64,000 nucleotides of DNA from Mesaphorura yosii (Eukaryota > Arthropoda > Collembola > Poduromorpha > Tullbergiidae), in the NCBI GenBank assembly GCA_009869945.1, contig WIXG01000112.1, forward strand, positions 1-64,000, given 5' to 3'. Below are positions 59,901 through 64,000 of the stretch, one piece after another. Each line of letters starts with the position of its first letter. Positions within the stretch are counted from its first letter, which is position 1. The notes beneath the pieces were generated by a model that saw only the letters and a list, made by a program, of their open reading frames with translations, ran no database searches and was not told the DNA's origin. Made by a program: the position numbers and the translations under genes.

Positions 59901-62900
59901 TGATTAAGTATAATGTGTAAATTAAACCCATAATCTATCCATGCCGCAGTGTAAAGATGTAAAGAAGGCTATAATAAGTAATTGCCTGCTTCATTACCAT
60001 TTTCAGAAGGCACGCACGGCACAGCACAGCGCGTGTGCATCTTTCCTTGGTTTGGCTATGGAGTCTGTTGTCTGTCTAATTATGGACTTGCTAATAGTTT
60101 TAAAAACTCATGTACCTGTTCATTCGAGCTTGTCACGAAATCGCCATTCGCCATCACCACTACAATCTTTTTATCGCTATGTACATCTTTAGCATGTGCC
60201 ATGTGCTTATTTGGCATTGGCTCGGTGTTGTCTGATCATGGAGTATTAATTAATATGGACAAGCCGGACGTGTTCATATGTTCGTATGATACCAAATTCC
60301 TTTATCGCGCAACGCGATTCGATATCGATATCGGTTCCAAATCAACTGCGACGAAAAGAGAACAGAAAAGAAAAGAAAATGTACGTGATGGTATTTGTTT
60401 TACTGTTTTTATTGCGGTTTTCTTTTGTGAATTTGTGATGTGATTTTTGTTTCCTTCGTGTAAAATACCAAATTATGTAATTTCAGTTGAGGGAAGTCGC
60501 AGTCGAATTCGAAGCAGCGAACCTGTTAAGAATTCTTGTGTGAAGTTGCCGTAATTATTGTGGTATTGACAACAATTTGACGAAAAATGCGACTGCTATC
60601 GTTCGGTATGCTAAAGACAAGTTGTGAAAATTCTCCGCGCGCATTTCACAGAAAAATCGCCATGCATGTGCTTTGTCTTGTGGTTTGCGTCTGCTTTAAA
60701 ATTCTTGGATAATTTCCGTACCTGAAATTTTAGTTTAAACTTTTATGATCTTGAATTTTTCGACTCTCCAAATCCAAATCATAAACATGTTGCGTCGAGT
60801 ACACTCTCTTAAATTGTTTCGGTGAGGAGCTGGCAAGGCCCATAAACCTGTACATCGCAATCGCAAAAAGACGTGCGCGCCTTATTGCAAATATCTGCTT
60901 CTCATGCAATGCAGCAATTGCAATGCAAACTGGCAGTGCTTTGATCAAACCAGGAAATCTGAAGAGACTAGAATGCTGTTTATCATCTCTGAATTTTGGA
61001 TTTTGGTAACAAGTTGAGACTTGACACCTGAGACAATGAAATCTTGACACTGTCCGCCACTGCTACTGATTATTTTAATTACAAGCTACGACTACGGAGG
61101 AAGAGTGACACCTGAAAGAGTTGGATTTGGACTGCTTTTATAAAGCATAGCCCAGCACCAAAAGATACGGTTAGCGCAGCCAAAACTTCGTCGTCCGCGT
61201 CAACGTCGTGACAGGTTTTTGTCATCTCCCATTGTCATTTCATTTTGTCATCTTTGAGTCTTCAAACATTTTTTGACTTGTGACTTTCGGCCTCGGGTTT
61301 TACAGCGTTTTTAAAGGGCCGAAGTATCGGATTTCTACTCGAATAGAAGCAGGTTTCGCAAATTCAGACGTTCAGACAGTCAAGGTCGTCGATTTCACGA
61401 TATAAATCACATGTTCCGCATTTTCCCGTATAATTTCCCAGTCAGATTCGAAATACAACAATTTTGTGAGAAAATACGGCGACCCATCGAAACAGGGCAT
61501 AACAAATAACAATATGATACTGTTAAGTGCTGCATGCATGCGGGTTCATTTGTATGCAGGCACTCCAGTCTCCTTAATTCTCTTTATTTTATTCATATTT
61601 TTCGAATAAAAATTCAAATCAGTAAATATTTGTGTGCTGGTGCTGGTTAGTGGCCTGGCGAGGCCTGGCAAGCAGTAGCAAAGAGCAGACAGGCGCATTC
61701 TTCGAAGTCAGACAAGATCAGCAGGTAATCTTTCTTCTGTGTACACTTTAATCTCCCACGGCTTTTATTTTCATTTATTTATGTTTCTCTCCCTGCATCG
61801 CCTTGTCGGTCCGTCGGTTGCATTTCAATGCAATGCATTGAAGTTGTCATTTTAGAGCTGCTGAACCGAGCCGGAATCTGTGAGAATTGCAATTTATAGC
61901 GTGCACATTGTTAGCGTATGCGTGCAACAAGGATTTATGACCGAAATGAGAAAAGAGTGGATAAATACGTTAAAAGTCAAGAGGAGTTTGTTTTTGTCTG
62001 TGTCCCGGCTTTGCATCCAAAGTGATTCGAAAATGTGCTTAACAACTTGCTCCATTCTACCACCCATCATCGAGCCAACAAGACAGAAGAAATAGAAATG
62101 GTTGATGGATGATTCCGAGTTAATAATCACGTGTAGTAGCAATTTTCTTTGAAGTTGGCCTTTCTCGTTTCCAGAAACATGAATTTAATTTCTGGCCACT
62201 TGATGACTGCTGCTGCAAGAATACGAATACTTCGAATACGAACTTGACTTCGTCGGCCAAAGTCAAGGCAATGCGATGTAATAAAACCGGTCCCCAGTTA
62301 AATACCGCATTTGCTTACTAATTACATGAAGACCATAAAATCTTCGCTGCGCTGCACCGCGTTGGTCAATCTGCGCTGTAATTCAAGCGTTTGTAATTTG
62401 CTCCCGTGCTCTTCTTACACGTGAAACCAGAAAGACGGCTTGCTTGGCTCGGTCCTTCAAGTTTAAGTTTTAAAAGTGGAATGCCCAAACGCAGCCCGTC
62501 GTGGCACGGCTGAAGTGCTCCTCATTTAAATTTTAGCCGAGTAAAAGGTTGACTACGATTAAGATTACAATTACAGAAGCAGCGGAGAGAATTATTGCGG
62601 TTTGATTCAATATTATTAAACGTGCCCAAATTACCACTTTTAAAATTTTATTTAATATTTATGCAAATTCTGCTGCCTTTCACGGCGTCTTTGCCAGGCG
62701 CAGGCGCATCTGTGCGCGATGCGATGAGTTGTCGCCGTCGCGCGATGGGCAATCTCACGCTCGGCTTGCATGAATTATTCGATAATTGCGGTAATTTGTT
62801 AAAAGGTCAACCGATTTCGGGTCTTCACAATACTATTTAGTGAGCAGCCTTAATTCTCCTGTCTAAGATTTAAGGCTAGTCGGACTTTGTACTTACGTTT

Positions 62901-64000
62901 GGCGTGAAGCATGAGACTATGTCCACGTAATCGCGAATCCGTGCAGGCAGTAATCACTCAAGTATGACTTGTGACGTAAGGAAGTTTCAGACGGAGAATA
63001 AATAATTAACTGTTGCATAATTTTGCAGGCTTGTATCGCTCGGCCGCGGTTCGTGGCTGCTCGTGGTTTCAAGCAAATTCTGAATTAGATTTCTGGGTTC
63101 CTTGAGTCCTTTCATTGACGTATGATTTATTCACACGCCTTTTAATAAGCGCGAGTTTTTAAGACTTCACTAAAACGTTAATACGTTGAGCTTATCTGAG
63201 CCCAGAATGACGCGATGGTGCGACAGCAGTTTTAATTGTTAGGCAGACTAGTCAAGGTCATCATGCACTCGCGTCTTGGATTGCATTATTTAAGCACGGA
63301 TGAATTTCATGTGAGTCAAGCTCGCCAGTCACCATTCAACGAGATGATTGCCGATTTCAAACCCCAAACCAAGTAATTTTAAGCTCGTAATCGTGAGTAA
63401 ATATCATACTTTCTTCCCCATTTCTGCAAGTAATGCGTAATACCAAAATCTGTGCAAGCATACATGCAAGAATTAGGTTGCATTATTCGTTGACTAAACC
63501 TTACAAAATCTTTTGATTTTGCTTACTTTGCATTTTCACTTGACTGCGTCCTACTTGCAGCTCCCTCACTCACTCGCCCGTTCGGCCTATTCATCATGAG
63601 AAAATATTGCGTTTCGAAATCTAAAAAACTGTCACTTTGTCCTTTGCTCATTCTTTCCCTGAATTTGATTTATTACGCATTCACATTCTCAAATCAATTT
63701 AAAAAGTCGGAAAAATTAAAGTTGGCGGGATGCAAACTACTCAAACGAGGGACCCCGTTCACAATTTTGATTTATCTGAAAAATACCTGCAACTTTGTGA
63801 GGATTCCTGCTCTGCGTAATCTCGCAAGTAGGAGTGCATGTTAATCGCTGTGCGTCGTCTTTTTATATTTGAATGCAATTCAAGTCAACTCGGGTCATCT
63901 GCATCGCACTGCATTTTGAATTCCAGACTGCTGTCTCCTTTTGTAATTTCCATTTCTCTCCAATTCACATTTTCTGTCTGTCGTAAAAAGTTCAGTTCAT
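56914..64000 (+). other. start of a long intron of the zinc-finger gene, running off the window
   Basis: No in-phase exon with zinc-finger coding is found in the remaining 7 kb on the plus strand, so the other fingers lie outside. There is one GTACGCGTAC palindrome at 59496 and many short GGCCT/GGCTT runs. No RNA gene was recognised. Confidence 0.45.

Noticed and set aside
1-64000. CRISPR arrays, operons, ribosome binding sites, prophage
   Set aside because: The split, spliced genes show eukaryotic nuclear DNA; none of these signals is present.

Overview
The window is nuclear DNA from an animal, most likely an arthropod. All recognisable genes are split by GT-AG introns. They include a gustatory-receptor-family (7tm_7) chemoreceptor, a pickpocket-like DEG/ENaC relic and a rotund/squeeze-type zinc-finger gene. 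Intergenic and intronic DNA is AT-rich with short cryptic repeats. I cannot name the species; a springtail, a crustacean or another compact-genome arthropod would all fit.

Layout. (1) About 60-420: a MITE-like inverted-repeat element. (2) 2516-9497 (+): SNAP-25, the neuronal t-SNARE. Its last two coding exons, which carry the C-terminal SNARE helix and the stop, occur twice (6857-7300 and 9206-9497). An intron-containing tRNA-Cys(GCA) lies antisense in one of its introns. (3) 10616-12456 (-): a DEG/ENaC channel with an in-frame stop, a frame break and no second membrane segment, probably a pseudogene. (4) 13734-16791 (+): a secreted protein with a legumain/C13-like fold that lacks the catalytic His and Cys. 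(5) 17404-23387 (-): PNUTS/PPP1R10, the nuclear PP1 regulator, unusually long. (6) 24843-26247 (-): a REV7/MAD2L2-like HORMA protein with a long acidic tail. (7) 27794-32827 (+): a complete USP48 deubiquitinase in 17 exons. (8) 34017-35668 (-): a complete five-exon gustatory receptor of 435 aa. (9) 40702 to beyond the window end (+): a rotund/squeeze-like C2H2 transcription factor. It has two alternative first coding exons 13 kb apart (40702-41136 and 54460-54711), both in phase with shared exons at 56593-56641 and 56720-56913. The last shared exon ends inside the first zinc finger.

The genes are not an operon and have no evident joint function. Exon boundaries were read by hand from splice sites and phase. 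Summed coding lengths are divisible by three for SNAP-25 (212 aa), the C13-like protein (678 aa), the PNUTS exons found (1845 aa without the start exon), the REV7-like protein (413 aa), USP48 (1040 aa) and the receptor (435 aa), which supports those models. The main points for follow-up are the duplicated SNAP-25 terminal exons, the dead C13-like protein, the dual-promoter zinc-finger locus and the DEG/ENaC remnant.
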